Counted from the stretch's first letter, positions 27,929 through 36,826 are shown. The stretch: 64,000 nucleotides of DNA from Lactobacillus corticis (GCF_018327645.1 NZ_BMAY01000005.1:62001-126000); one strand, 5' to 3'. Notes: generated by a model not told the origin, from the sequence alone. A program made the numbers and translations.

Positions 27929-28807
27929 CTTGCTTAAGTCTAATTTCCGATAATCGACCATCCAAGCGATTGCTAACGACTTATTACCTAAGTGCGTCGC
28001 AATTACAGGTGAAAATTCTGAAATTTGTACATCTAGACCAGGGAAGTTCTCTTGAGCAAAAGCTCTAATTTGCTCGGCTTGATTTGGATCGTTGGAATGA
28101 AGCACTAGAATAGTCAGCTTATCTTTATAAACTAGTGAAGACGTTTCTTCCAGGGCTAGTTTTTCAATTCGCAAAACAGCTCGCTTCATTGAACGAATTT
28201 TTTCAAAAGCAATGATTTTGCCGCTTTCATCGAATTTAAGCAACGGCTTGATATGCAGCATCGTTCCAATAAATGCTCCGGCATTGCTAAGTCGTCCCCC
28301 GCGACTTAAATTGTTTAAGTCATCAACGACAAAAAGTTCCTTGATGGTATCGCGAATACTATCAAGATGCTTGATAATGGCTTCTAGGCTGAGATCATTT
28401 CTAATCATTTCGGCAGCTGCCAAAACAAGATTTCCTTGTAATTTAACAGTTATTTCCGAATCATATGGATGCAAATTATACTCAGGATGTTCCGCAGCAA
28501 TGGTCATTAGTGACTGATAAAAGCCCGAAATACCACTTGAAAGCGTAATTGCAATAATTCCTTCATAACCTTCATCGTGCAGCTGGGCGAACAATTCCAT
28601 GCATTCACCAATGCTAGGTTGAGAAGTTTTCGGGAAATCGGCCCCTGCGTCTTCTAACTCGAACAATTTTTTGGCGGTAATATTGATTCCGTCTAAATAT
28701 TGATCATTCCCAATCATAATCGGAATTGGGACGACATGAATATCATTTTCTTTAACTTCGGCAGCAGTAAGCCCACTGGTACTGTCTGTCACTAAAGCGA
28801 TTTTCAT
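27926..28807 (-). CDS. DegV family fatty-acid-binding protein (second copy)
   Basis: A 293-residue DegV/FakB-type lipid-binding protein. It has TDSTSGLTAAEV at the N-terminus, PKTSQPSIGE near residue 61, the TLSSGISGFYQS loop, NLSRGGRLSNAG, and the terminal SPVIATHLGNKSLA. It is a paralogue of the protein at 5624-6475; the two share the fold motifs but are clearly diverged, so they may bind different acyl chains, as FakB1 and FakB2 do in Staphylococcus. The ATG at 28807 follows AGGAAGGAT; the longer frame starting at 28852 lacks a ribosome site. Transcribed alone, with an extended -10 (TG-C-TACAAT) at about 28842-28850. Confidence 0.9.
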   Translation of the reverse strand: MKIALVTDSTSGLTAAEVKENDIHVVPIPIMIGNDQYLDGINITAKKLFELEDAGADFPKTSQPSIGECMELFAQLHDEGYEGIIAITLSSGISGFYQSLMTIAAEHPEYNLHPYDSEITVKLQGNLVLAAAEMIRNDLSLEAIIKHLDSIRDTIKELFVVDDLNNLSRGGRLSNAGAFIGTMLHIKPLLKFDESGKIIAFEKIRSMKRAVLRIEKLALEETSSLVYKDKLTILVLHSNDPNQAEQIRAFAQENFPGLDVQISEFSPVIATHLGNKSLAIAWMVDYRKLDLSK

Positions 28808-28909
28808 TGATTGATCCTTCCTGTATTTGGCTATATGGATAAATTGTAGCATATTTATATATTGGTTAATAGCTATATTACCAAATTATTAATAGTTGAC
28901 CAATTTTTC

Positions 28910-28954
28910 AAAAGGAACTTTGTGAAATTTCACAAAGTTGCGCCGGTCCTTTTT
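28910..28954. repeat. Perfect 24-nt palindrome inside a larger terminator-like stem
   Basis: Positions 28916-28939 form a perfect palindrome containing TGTGAAATTTCACA. It is enclosed by AAAAGG (28910-28915) and CCTTTTT (28948-28954). It lies between two divergent genes, about 85 nt upstream of the proposed rqcH promoter, where no terminator is expected. Confidence 0.6.
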
Positions 28955-28999
28955 ATTAAGATTGAAAATTGTAATAAATTAGCCTTGCAGCCTAATAGT

Positions 29000-29008
29000 T
29001 GTTAAAAT
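29000..29008 (+). promoter_or_regulatory. Extended -10 promoter of rqcH
   Basis: TG-N-TAAAAT at 29000-29008, about 30 nt before the rqcH start codon; a weak TTAGCC lies 18 nt upstream. Confidence 0.4.
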
Positions 29009-29037
29009 AGTATTTATGACTTATTGAGGTGAAATTT

Positions 29038-30732
29038 ATGGCATTTGATGGATTATTTATTCATAGCTTATTACAAGAACTCTCCCCTACTCTGCTAGAG
29101 GGAAGACTATCAAAGATCTACCAACCTTTTGAACAAGATTTGGTTTTGGTTTTTAGAAAAAATCGCAAGAATCGCCAGCTGCTGATTTCAGCTAATTCCC
29201 AATATCCCAGAATTTACTTAAGTGAACAATCAATTAGCAACCCCGATAAAGCCCCAATTTTTGTGATGGTTTTACGTAAGTATCTTGAAGGATCCATCTT
29301 GCAGAAAATTGAGCAAGTTGGGGTGGATCGGATCATCAACTTCTATTTCAGCAATCGCAATGAACTGGGTGATCAGGTTCAATTAGTTTTATCGGTTGAA
29401 TTGATGGGACGTCACAGCAATGTGATTTTGTATAACCAGGAAGATGGCAAAATTATCGATCTTCTGAAACGAATCAATCCAGATGAAAACCGCGCTCGCT
29501 TATTATTGCCTAAGGCTAAATATGAATTGCCGCCATTGATTTCTGGAATTAACGGTTTGGAAGTGAGCGAAGAAGAATTTACCAAGTTGGCTGAACAATT
29601 TCCCGACCCTGCTTCATTCGTAAAAGAATTTGGGGGGCTTGATCGGGATGACCGCCAGGAATTTTTAGGGTACTTGGAAGACGAATTTTCTTATAACAGT
29701 TTTGCGACCTTTTTTGAACAGTTTAATAAGCCACGTGCTTTTGTCTTATTGACCAAAGACCATAAGCGCAAGATTTTTCCTTATCTGCCCTATCATTTGG
29801 ATTTACAGCGGGAAAGCAGTGACCCTAGTCTGAGCCATGGTCTAGATGAATTCTACCAATATCGGGCAACCCGCGATTGGGTAAAACAAAAAGCCGCTAA
29901 AGTCGAGCGAGTTGTTAAGAATGAGCAGAAAAAGTTATCAAAGAAGTTGCTAAAACTGCAAAAACAGCTCGATCAGGCGGAAAACTCAGAAGAGTATCGC
30001 ATTAAAGGAGAGCTGCTCAATGTAAATTTAGGCCAAATAAAACCGGGGATGACGCAGGTAGAATTACCTAATTACTATGAAAACAACAAACTATTAAAAA
30101 TTAAACTTGACGCAGCACTCTCACCTGCTCGGAATGCCCAAAAATATTTCACCAAATACAAAAAATTACGTGATTCAATCAAGCATGTAAATGAGCAGAT
30201 CAAATTAACTCAAGAAAATTTGGCATATTTTGATTCAGTCAAGACAGCGATCGATAATGCTGATCCAGAAGACATTGATCAAATTAACGATGAGTTAGTC
30301 AATCAAGGATATCTTCGGCAACAAACCAAAAATCGCCGGAAGCGCAAGGTGAACGAACATGACTTGAATGAATTCGAATTAAGTTCTGGGGTCAAGGTCT
30401 GGGTTGGTAAAAACAACTATCAAAATGACTGGTTAACCTTCCGTAAAGCCAACAAAAACGATTATTGGTTCCATGTTAAAAATATTCCTGGCTCCCACGT
30501 TATTCTGCGCACGGATCAGCCAAGTGACGAGGATATTCGGGAAACCGCAGAAATTGCCGCCTATTTTTCAAAGGGACGTGCTTCAAGTCATGTGCAGGTG
30601 GATTATGTGCAAGCCAAGCGAGTTAAAAAACCAAATGGGGCTAAACCAGGATTTGTAATTTATACAGGACAAAATTCGCTTGAAGTTACACCAGACGAGG
30701 ATCGAGTTTTAAGTAAAAGAATAAACAAATAG
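29038..30732 (+). CDS. rqcH: Ribosome quality control factor RqcH (NFACT family, fibronectin-binding-like)
   Basis: Homologue of NEMF/Rqc2. It binds stalled 50S subunits carrying peptidyl-tRNA and adds C-terminal alanine tails that mark the peptide for degradation. The 564-residue protein has the NFACT-N domain (MAFDGLFIHSLLQEL, with the functional Asp-Arg in GVDRIINF near residue 100), a helix-hairpin and long coiled coil (about 280-430), and the C-terminal NFACT-R domain (VGKNNYQNDWLTFRKA, WFHVKNIPGSHVI). The older name, fibronectin-binding protein FbpA, refers to surface binding claims. The ATG at 29038 follows GAGGTG. The membrane GDPD gene begins 11 nt after its stop. Confidence 0.95.
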   Translation: MAFDGLFIHSLLQELSPTLLEGRLSKIYQPFEQDLVLVFRKNRKNRQLLISANSQYPRIYLSEQSISNPDKAPIFVMVLRKYLEGSILQKIEQVGVDRIINFYFSNRNELGDQVQLVLSVELMGRHSNVILYNQEDGKIIDLLKRINPDENRARLLLPKAKYELPPLISGINGLEVSEEEFTKLAEQFPDPASFVKEFGGLDRDDRQEFLGYLEDEFSYNSFATFFEQFNKPRAFVLLTKDHKRKIFPYLPYHLDLQRESSDPSLSHGLDEFYQYRATRDWVKQKAAKVERVVKNEQKKLSKKLLKLQKQLDQAENSEEYRIKGELLNVNLGQIKPGMTQVELPNYYENNKLLKIKLDAALSPARNAQKYFTKYKKLRDSIKHVNEQIKLTQENLAYFDSVKTAIDNADPEDIDQINDELVNQGYLRQQTKNRRKRKVNEHDLNEFELSSGVKVWVGKNNYQNDWLTFRKANKNDYWFHVKNIPGSHVILRTDQPSDEDIRETAEIAAYFSKGRASSHVQVDYVQAKRVKKPNGAKPGFVIYTGQNSLEVTPDEDRVLSKRINK

Positions 30733-30743
30733 TTGGAGGAACT

Positions 30744-32519
30744 ATGAAGACTTATGGAAAACAACTAAAAGCTGGCTGCCAGTTATTATGGCATCAGCTT
30801 TTTATTTTACTGCTATATGCAGCCAGCATTGACTTATTTAACGAATTAATTGCTATTCCGATTTTAAAGGGCCTTACTACTTTTATTTTACAAAAAGCCG
30901 AAATACCCTTTGTTAACTATGAAAACCTACTAACAATCATCGTCACCAAGCCATGGGTTATTGGTGCTTTAATTCTTGAGCTGCTTGGCATATTGCTGCT
31001 GGTTTATTTGCAATTTGCAGTTTTTTTATGGCTGATTGACGATCTCCGTAATGGTCATAGTTATAAAAAATTGCCAAGACAAGTCATTAGTAGTTTACAG
31101 ACCTGGACTTGGTCTGCTATCCCGCTATTTGCTTTATACTTCATTGCGATTTTTCCGGCTGCTAGCGCATTTTTCCAAACACCGCTATTAGCCAAAGTTC
31201 GTATCCCCCAATTTGTGATTGATTTTATGGTCAAAAAGCCACTGTTTTGCACAATCCTGATTATCAGCTATTTAGCAATTAGCTATTTGGCCAATCGGTT
31301 GGCGCTAACGCTTCCATTAACGATTCTCAAAGGCGAAACGATCAAAGCAGCTATGAGAACTAGCTGGCAGCAAACCAGTGGGAAGACTTGGTTAAAACTC
31401 TTAGGAAAACTTTTATTGCTTCTATTAATTAGCTCTTTGGTACTGCTAATAGCAATTTGCGCGGTTGTCATCTTGCAGGGAGTTATTGATCGCGGTCAAG
31501 CCCCCTTCCCGTTTATTGCAGCAAATTGTTTGCTCTTATTTTTACAGGGATGCAGTTTAATTGCTTCCCTATTTACCAGTATTGCTGCTTTATTAATCCT
31601 GCTGGAATTAGTTGATAGTCAACCATTAAATAAGCAAAAACAGAGCCTGTCCCCTCTTGGACGGATGGTCTTCAGCGTGATGGCCGCCTTGGTTTTGCTA
31701 GCGACCATCACGGGCAACCTCGTTTATTTATCTCAGCTTGATACAAAAATGCCGCTGATTGTGTCTCATCGCGGGGTTAGTGATCAGAATGGCGTTCAAA
31801 ATACTCTTCCTGCACTAATAAAAACTTGTAAGTTGCATCCTGACTATGTTGAAATGGATATTCACGAAACCAAGGATGGTAAATTCGTGGTTATGCACGA
31901 TGAAAATTTGAAGCAACTGGCTAATGTTAATAAACGACCGCGGGATTTGACACTGCGCCAGCTCACCAGTTTAACGGTCAGCGAAAATGGGCACCGGGCA
32001 AAAATACCTAGTTTTGACGAGTACTTAAAGACTGCCAACAAATTACATCAGAAGTTATTAGTTGAATATAAGGCTACCCGCTATGATTCGCCTGATGCGG
32101 TCAAAGTATTTGAGCAAAAATATGGCGCCAATTTACTGCGGCATCATCATTTAGTACAATCCTTAAATTACCGGGTTGTTAGTGATCTAAAAATGCTAAA
32201 TCCCAAGCTGTCTGTTTATTATATCCAACCTTATAATTTCACCTATCCTCAAAGTCTGGCTAATGGCTTTTCAATGGAATATTCAACGATGATTAACGAC
32301 TACAGCTTTGTAGCATCTGCTCACCAAGCAGGTCAAAAGGTATTTACCTGGGATATGAATGATGAGGATAGCATTCGACAGATGCTGTATCTTGATGTAG
32401 ATGGTTTAATAACCGATAATGTTAAATTGGCCCAATCGACGGCTAAAGATTTTGTACGTACAAATAGTTATGCCAACAAAATATTAAATTATGCTTCTAT
32501 TTTGCCCCTTAATGAATAA
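30744..32519 (+). CDS. Membrane-anchored glycerophosphodiester phosphodiesterase
   Basis: A 591-residue two-part protein. Residues 1-330 form a membrane domain with about seven to eight hydrophobic segments (GPDPase_memb type). From about residue 335 there is a catalytic GDPD domain, expected outside the membrane, with the SHRGVSDQNG start, the metal-binding VEMDIHETKDGKFVVMHDE, and a terminal DVDGLITDNV. It should hydrolyse glycerophosphodiesters, possibly from lipids or teichoic acid. The common ENT motif after HRG is QNT here, so one usual acidic residue is missing. It follows rqcH by 11 nt with GGAGG as ribosome site and is likely in the same transcript. Confidence 0.9.
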   Translation: MKTYGKQLKAGCQLLWHQLFILLLYAASIDLFNELIAIPILKGLTTFILQKAEIPFVNYENLLTIIVTKPWVIGALILELLGILLLVYLQFAVFLWLIDDLRNGHSYKKLPRQVISSLQTWTWSAIPLFALYFIAIFPAASAFFQTPLLAKVRIPQFVIDFMVKKPLFCTILIISYLAISYLANRLALTLPLTILKGETIKAAMRTSWQQTSGKTWLKLLGKLLLLLLISSLVLLIAICAVVILQGVIDRGQAPFPFIAANCLLLFLQGCSLIASLFTSIAALLILLELVDSQPLNKQKQSLSPLGRMVFSVMAALVLLATITGNLVYLSQLDTKMPLIVSHRGVSDQNGVQNTLPALIKTCKLHPDYVEMDIHETKDGKFVVMHDENLKQLANVNKRPRDLTLRQLTSLTVSENGHRAKIPSFDEYLKTANKLHQKLLVEYKATRYDSPDAVKVFEQKYGANLLRHHHLVQSLNYRVVSDLKMLNPKLSVYYIQPYNFTYPQSLANGFSMEYSTMINDYSFVASAHQAGQKVFTWDMNDEDSIRQMLYLDVDGLITDNVKLAQSTAKDFVRTNSYANKILNYASILPLNE

Positions 32520-32551
32520 AACGATCCAGCTGATTAGCTGGATCGTTTTTA
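32518..32551. terminator. Bidirectional terminator between GDPD gene and carB-like gene
   Basis: Perfect 14-bp stem (32518-32531 with 32536-32549), a GATT loop, and A and T tracts. It serves two convergent genes. Confidence 0.92.
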
Positions 32552-35500
32552 CATTGGCAAAGTTGTTAAGGCCAAGGACTCTAATACTTCAATCACTAGT
32601 TCTGCTGTTTCAATTGTTGAACAAACTGGTATATGAGTCTTTAAGGCTTGATCACGGATTGCAGTAGCGTCTTGGCTGGCAACATCTGAGAGATTAGTAA
32701 TATTAATAACCATTACTATTTTATGTTGGCGCAGCTTTTCCAAAAGATTTCTCGGATTATCATGAATCTTGGCGACAACTCCTGTGGTAATTCCTGCCTC
32801 GGCGAACATATTGGCTGTACCTTCAGTAGCCACAATCTTAAACCCTAGTTGGTGAAAACGACGAGCTAACTGAGTTACTTTTTGTTTATCTTGGTCCCGT
32901 ACAGAGATAAAGATCGTACCGTAGCTTGGAATTGGTAAATCGCTTGCCTCATAGCCTTTATATAATGCTTTAGCAAGTTCTGCATCTCGGCCCATGACCG
33001 AGCCAGAAGATTTCATTTTTGAGTCGAATTTATTATCGCTCTCGTAATCCATGTAAGAAAAAACAGGCATTTTAACATGAATAAGCTGATTGGTTTCCCA
33101 TAGTTTTTCTTTAAAACCTAGATCGGACAGTTGTTTTCCAATCAGAACTTCAGTAGCCGTTTGGGTAATATCTTTACCAGCTGCCTGTGACAGGAAGGCC
33201 ACGTTATGTCCCGCAAAAGGCTTTATCTGCAAGAGATAGATTCGATCATGAGCTTTCAAAAAGTGCAGATTATAAATCCCCCTGCTCTTCAAGGCTTTCA
33301 ACATATCAATTGTTGAATTAACCATAAGGTCACGGTCTGCGGGCAGTAAATTCTGGGGCGGAAAAACCGCAATTGAATCAGAAGCGTGAGAACCGGTCTG
33401 TTCTAGATGTTCGATAATACCCGGGATTGTCACTTTTTGACCATCAGTAATTCCCGTAACTTCATATTTTTCGCCCTCGATAAAACGCGAAACGGTAATT
33501 TGATCCCAGGTGTGTTGCGTGAGATATTGCTCCAGTGCCGGCTTATCATACACGACAGCTGATTTTTGTTTTATCCCCGAGCTGATGCCGCCAATTAATA
33601 CTGGAAAGCCATATCTAGTGACAAAACCTTCAACATCAGCCGTTTCTTGAGTAACTATCGATGGTACATGTTCTAGCCCCGCCAAGGGATGATCCAACAG
33701 TTGATGCATGCGATATTTCATGCCATTATTTCCGCCAATAATTGACAAGCCGCTTTGGGCGAGTGCATGAGCTAGCCTAATTACTTGTTTGCCAGAGAAT
33801 TGCAACATTACTTCCTTAATGCCTTCATGTTGCGCGATTTGTAAAATATTTTCAACCGTGATTGGTTCAACATAAATTCGATCTAAATTACGATAGCGAT
33901 TAGAAATTGCCTCATCGTTATTAGAAATCATTACAGTGGCATAACCATTATTATGTAAAGTTTGTATTGAATGTGCAACCATATAATCAAATTCACTGGT
34001 CAAAGAAACTTGTAACGGCAACATGCCAACAATTAAAATCTTTTTTTGGGCTCTTAACGGTTCTGCCTCATTTTGAACCCCATAGGCACTATAAAAGGCA
34101 TTAACCTTTGGTTGATAATATCCAGCTGTACCATCTAGCTGAATATAAGCTGGAACCAAACCGCTCGCTGCTTCTTGTTTGGCAATAGTTGCTGGTGGCA
34201 ACTTGGTAAGCAGTGAGATTAATTCGGTTGAGAAGCCTCGTTCTTTTGCTCTTCTTAAAAGGTTGTCAGCAATTTGGTGACTTTCCCGGACTTTGAGGAG
34301 CATTTGGCCAATTCTGACAATTGAAACTAGCTTTTGCAAATATACTGGGTGCAGATGCGTGATTTCTTGCAAGTGCTCTAATGAAATACCTTTGACCAAA
34401 GCAACGATAAGTTTCAACCAATGTTGGTCGTCAGGCTGACGTAATTCAGCCACGAGTTGTGCTAAACTTTTATCTTCATTTTGCTTAAATATTTGTCGGG
34501 CCAGTTTTAGATCATGCGTACTAAACAAGGCTTTCATAAAAGCTGATTCAAAGTTATGGCCTAAACCAAGGGCTTCTCCACTAGCCTGCATCTGCCCATT
34601 TAAGTGGTAATGATTCTGACCACTTTCAGTCAGTGACCAGAAAGGCATTCTAACACTAATGGTATCAGTTACTGGTTCGATCGCCGCATTCATCCCGGAC
34701 TCCGGGTCAATGATTTCATTCAGCCGGTAGCCTAAGACAACTTTGCTAAGAACATAACCAACGTTATACAGCATAGCCTTTTGGGCCCAAATAGCAGATT
34801 TGGTTAGCCAAGGACGCATCGTGAGCAACTTGGCTTCAAACTTTGTCCCAGCATGCTTGACGGCAAAATGCATGCTCATAATTCCAGTCAAATTCAACTG
34901 GTTAACAATTTTGCGCACCATCGCTTTGATGCGTTGAATTTGGTCATTGTTCAAACTAAGAGCTGGCATTACTTCAGTAGAGTCGCCTGCATTAATTTGA
35001 ACCGGCTCCATAGAACTAACAAAATTGACAAAAACACAATTTCCGTCTTGGTCCCGGATGACATTGCAAGTAATTTCTTCCCAAGTAGAAAGGTCCTCAA
35101 TTAAGCGATAGTCATGTGCCGAAAAATTATCGCTTTGACTTTCTAGCCTGAAATACTTTCTTAGGCTTGACTCATCTTGAAAGTGATAATGTTCCGTTTT
35201 GCTAAATTGATTTGCTTTTTTTACTAGGATCGGAAAATGTAAATCAGGCATTAATGCATCCAATTGCTCACCGATGATGCCGTTTTTACTACTTAAATAC
35301 CAGGTTTGTCCAACTGGGATTTTTAACTTTCGCAGAAAAGCCGATCGTTTTTCCGGATCTCCAATTGCTTGAATTTGCTGATTAAATCCTAATAAACGGA
35401 TGTGCATAGCTTGGATAATGCCATCTTGAAACAGACTAAACATAATCTTTAGGGCATTAGTAGCTCCAAAAGCTGGCATGATGGCATCAGGTTCTTCCAT

Positions 35501-35737
35501 CCGCAATATTCGCTTCATAAATGGCAAGGTCATTGGTTCCATGTATACCGTTACCCCACTGCGTTTGTCAGTAGAAATAGTTGCGGGATTAGGATTGACA
35601 ATGACCACTTGAATGCCTTCTTGGGTAAAGGCATCAATTGCATCGGTAACTAAGGTGTCCATTTCGGCAACGCTTCCGATGATGGTTGGGCCAGACCCGA
35701 TAATTAAAACTTTGCTTAGTTCATTTTCTATTGGCAT
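32549..35737 (-). CDS. Degenerate carbamoyl-phosphate synthase large subunit-like protein (likely pseudoenzyme)
   Basis: Full-length (1062 residues) and colinear with CarB: two ATP-grasp halves (about 1-400 and 560-930), a helical middle, and a C-terminal MGS-like allosteric domain from about 936. Key catalytic residues are gone when aligned by eye to E. coli CarB. In half one the Gly-rich loop is replaced (KKANQFSK, 173-180) and the ExNPR metal motif reads LLTMRP (304-309). In half two the motif IEVNPR reads LQIKPF (836-841), so Glu becomes Gln and Asn becomes Lys; NCNPET reads SNNDEA. The C-terminal domain keeps TEGTA (971-975), K990 and N1012, like residues that bind nucleotide effectors. 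It starts 1 nt after the carA-like stop. Function unknown; I expect no carbamoyl phosphate synthesis. Confidence 0.85.
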   Translation of the reverse strand: MPIENELSKVLIIGSGPTIIGSVAEMDTLVTDAIDAFTQEGIQVVIVNPNPATISTDKRSGVTVYMEPMTLPFMKRILRMEEPDAIMPAFGATNALKIMFSLFQDGIIQAMHIRLLGFNQQIQAIGDPEKRSAFLRKLKIPVGQTWYLSSKNGIIGEQLDALMPDLHFPILVKKANQFSKTEHYHFQDESSLRKYFRLESQSDNFSAHDYRLIEDLSTWEEITCNVIRDQDGNCVFVNFVSSMEPVQINAGDSTEVMPALSLNNDQIQRIKAMVRKIVNQLNLTGIMSMHFAVKHAGTKFEAKLLTMRPWLTKSAIWAQKAMLYNVGYVLSKVVLGYRLNEIIDPESGMNAAIEPVTDTISVRMPFWSLTESGQNHYHLNGQMQASGEALGLGHNFESAFMKALFSTHDLKLARQIFKQNEDKSLAQLVAELRQPDDQHWLKLIVALVKGISLEHLQEITHLHPVYLQKLVSIVRIGQMLLKVRESHQIADNLLRRAKERGFSTELISLLTKLPPATIAKQEAASGLVPAYIQLDGTAGYYQPKVNAFYSAYGVQNEAEPLRAQKKILIVGMLPLQVSLTSEFDYMVAHSIQTLHNNGYATVMISNNDEAISNRYRNLDRIYVEPITVENILQIAQHEGIKEVMLQFSGKQVIRLAHALAQSGLSIIGGNNGMKYRMHQLLDHPLAGLEHVPSIVTQETADVEGFVTRYGFPVLIGGISSGIKQKSAVVYDKPALEQYLTQHTWDQITVSRFIEGEKYEVTGITDGQKVTIPGIIEHLEQTGSHASDSIAVFPPQNLLPADRDLMVNSTIDMLKALKSRGIYNLHFLKAHDRIYLLQIKPFAGHNVAFLSQAAGKDITQTATEVLIGKQLSDLGFKEKLWETNQLIHVKMPVFSYMDYESDNKFDSKMKSSGSVMGRDAELAKALYKGYEASDLPIPSYGTIFISVRDQDKQKVTQLARRFHQLGFKIVATEGTANMFAEAGITTGVVAKIHDNPRNLLEKLRQHKIVMVINITNLSDVASQDATAIRDQALKTHIPVCSTIETAELVIEVLESLALTTLPM

Positions 35738-35738
35738 A

Positions 35739-36794
35739 TTAACTCACCATTTGTAAAAAAATATCAAATATTCTTGAGGCTTCCCAACCTCCAGGCGACC
35801 CTTCAGGATTAAAGGCCGTTGCCACAATCTTATGTTCGTGGTTGACGTAGCCGGCTACCAGGTCGGTATGGATATCAAAATACTCTTGGTCCATGTTGAG
35901 GTTAATACTGTCTGGATAAACCAATTCATCGATATTCATTCCTGTTTGCCAGATTCGATCGGAATTTTGTTCGATTACGGGAAAGTTTGTTCCATTAAAT
36001 TCAAAAGGTAATTCTGCTAACTCAAATTCTAAGAATTTAGAAATTACTAAAAACCCCAATCCAATACCTAGAATTGGCATTTTGCTGTAAAAAGTTTCAA
36101 GGACCGGTTGAATTGTTGGCAGCAATTCTTCAGACTTTCCTGGTCCATTTGAAATTACCAGGGCATCTGGTCGTAAATTTTTAATATCCGTAGGCCGGGC
36201 ATTGTATGGCAAAACCGTGATATTAACCTTTCTGAGTGATAAGGAACGCAGCATTGAATGTTTCAAGCCTAAATCTAGGACGGCTACTGAACGGCCAACA
36301 TTCGGTGCGGCATAAGCATTCTTGGTTGAAAATGTTGCAGATTTGTTTTTGGGCAAGACCAAAGCACGGATTTGATCAAAAGCATGATCATCATTGGTAT
36401 CCATAATCGAAGCTTTAATAATCTTTTGTTTGAGAGCACATTTGACTAACGCACGAGTGTCAATATTGTAAATCGCCGGGACTTTCTTTTCGCGAAGAAA
36501 ATTATCTAGCGACAAAAAATTGACGCTATCTGAAATATTTAGCGAAACATCGTTTATAATTACCCCTTTAACAAGTGGATCAATACTTTCATAATCAATA
36601 GTATTGATTCCAGTTGCCCCAATCACCGGGGTGGTAAAAACTAAAATTTTCCCTGCATTGGTAGGATCGGTCAACGCTTCTTGGAAGCCATAATTTCCGG
36701 TGTGGATAGCCAATTCGCCAGTGGAGATGATTGGTGCCCCAATGCCTTCCCCAGCAAAAAAGCTTCCATCTTCAAGAATCAAATATCTCTTCAT
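35739..36794 (-). CDS. Degenerate carbamoyl-phosphate synthase small subunit-like protein (likely inactive glutaminase)
   Basis: A 351-residue CarA-like protein with the N-terminal docking domain (LILEDGSFFAGEGIGA; GFQEALTDPTNAG) and a C-terminal class I glutamine amidotransferase domain (SNGPG near 215). The nucleophile motif GICLGHQ reads GIGLGFL (243-249), so the catalytic Cys is Gly245 and the His after it is Phe. The catalytic HPE reads NPE (329-331), so the His is Asn and only Glu331 remains. Glutamine hydrolysis should therefore be lost, yet the frame is intact and the docking part looks well kept. It is translated just before the carB-like gene (stop and start 1 nt apart). A good promoter lies about 33 nt upstream; no PyrR leader fits in that space. 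Confidence 0.85.
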   Translation of the reverse strand: MKRYLILEDGSFFAGEGIGAPIISTGELAIHTGNYGFQEALTDPTNAGKILVFTTPVIGATGINTIDYESIDPLVKGVIINDVSLNISDSVNFLSLDNFLREKKVPAIYNIDTRALVKCALKQKIIKASIMDTNDDHAFDQIRALVLPKNKSATFSTKNAYAAPNVGRSVAVLDLGLKHSMLRSLSLRKVNITVLPYNARPTDIKNLRPDALVISNGPGKSEELLPTIQPVLETFYSKMPILGIGLGFLVISKFLEFELAELPFEFNGTNFPVIEQNSDRIWQTGMNIDELVYPDSINLNMDQEYFDIHTDLVAGYVNHEHKIVATAFNPEGSPGGWEASRIFDIFLQMVS

Positions 36795-36826
36795 ACTCTG
36801 CCCTTTTCTAACTAATAGTGTTATTA

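Noticed and set aside
28916-28939. Possible Rex or CRP operator
   Set aside because: Rex and CRP half-sites TGTGA and TCACA are normally 6 nt apart; here only 4 nt separate them, so I do not assign either.
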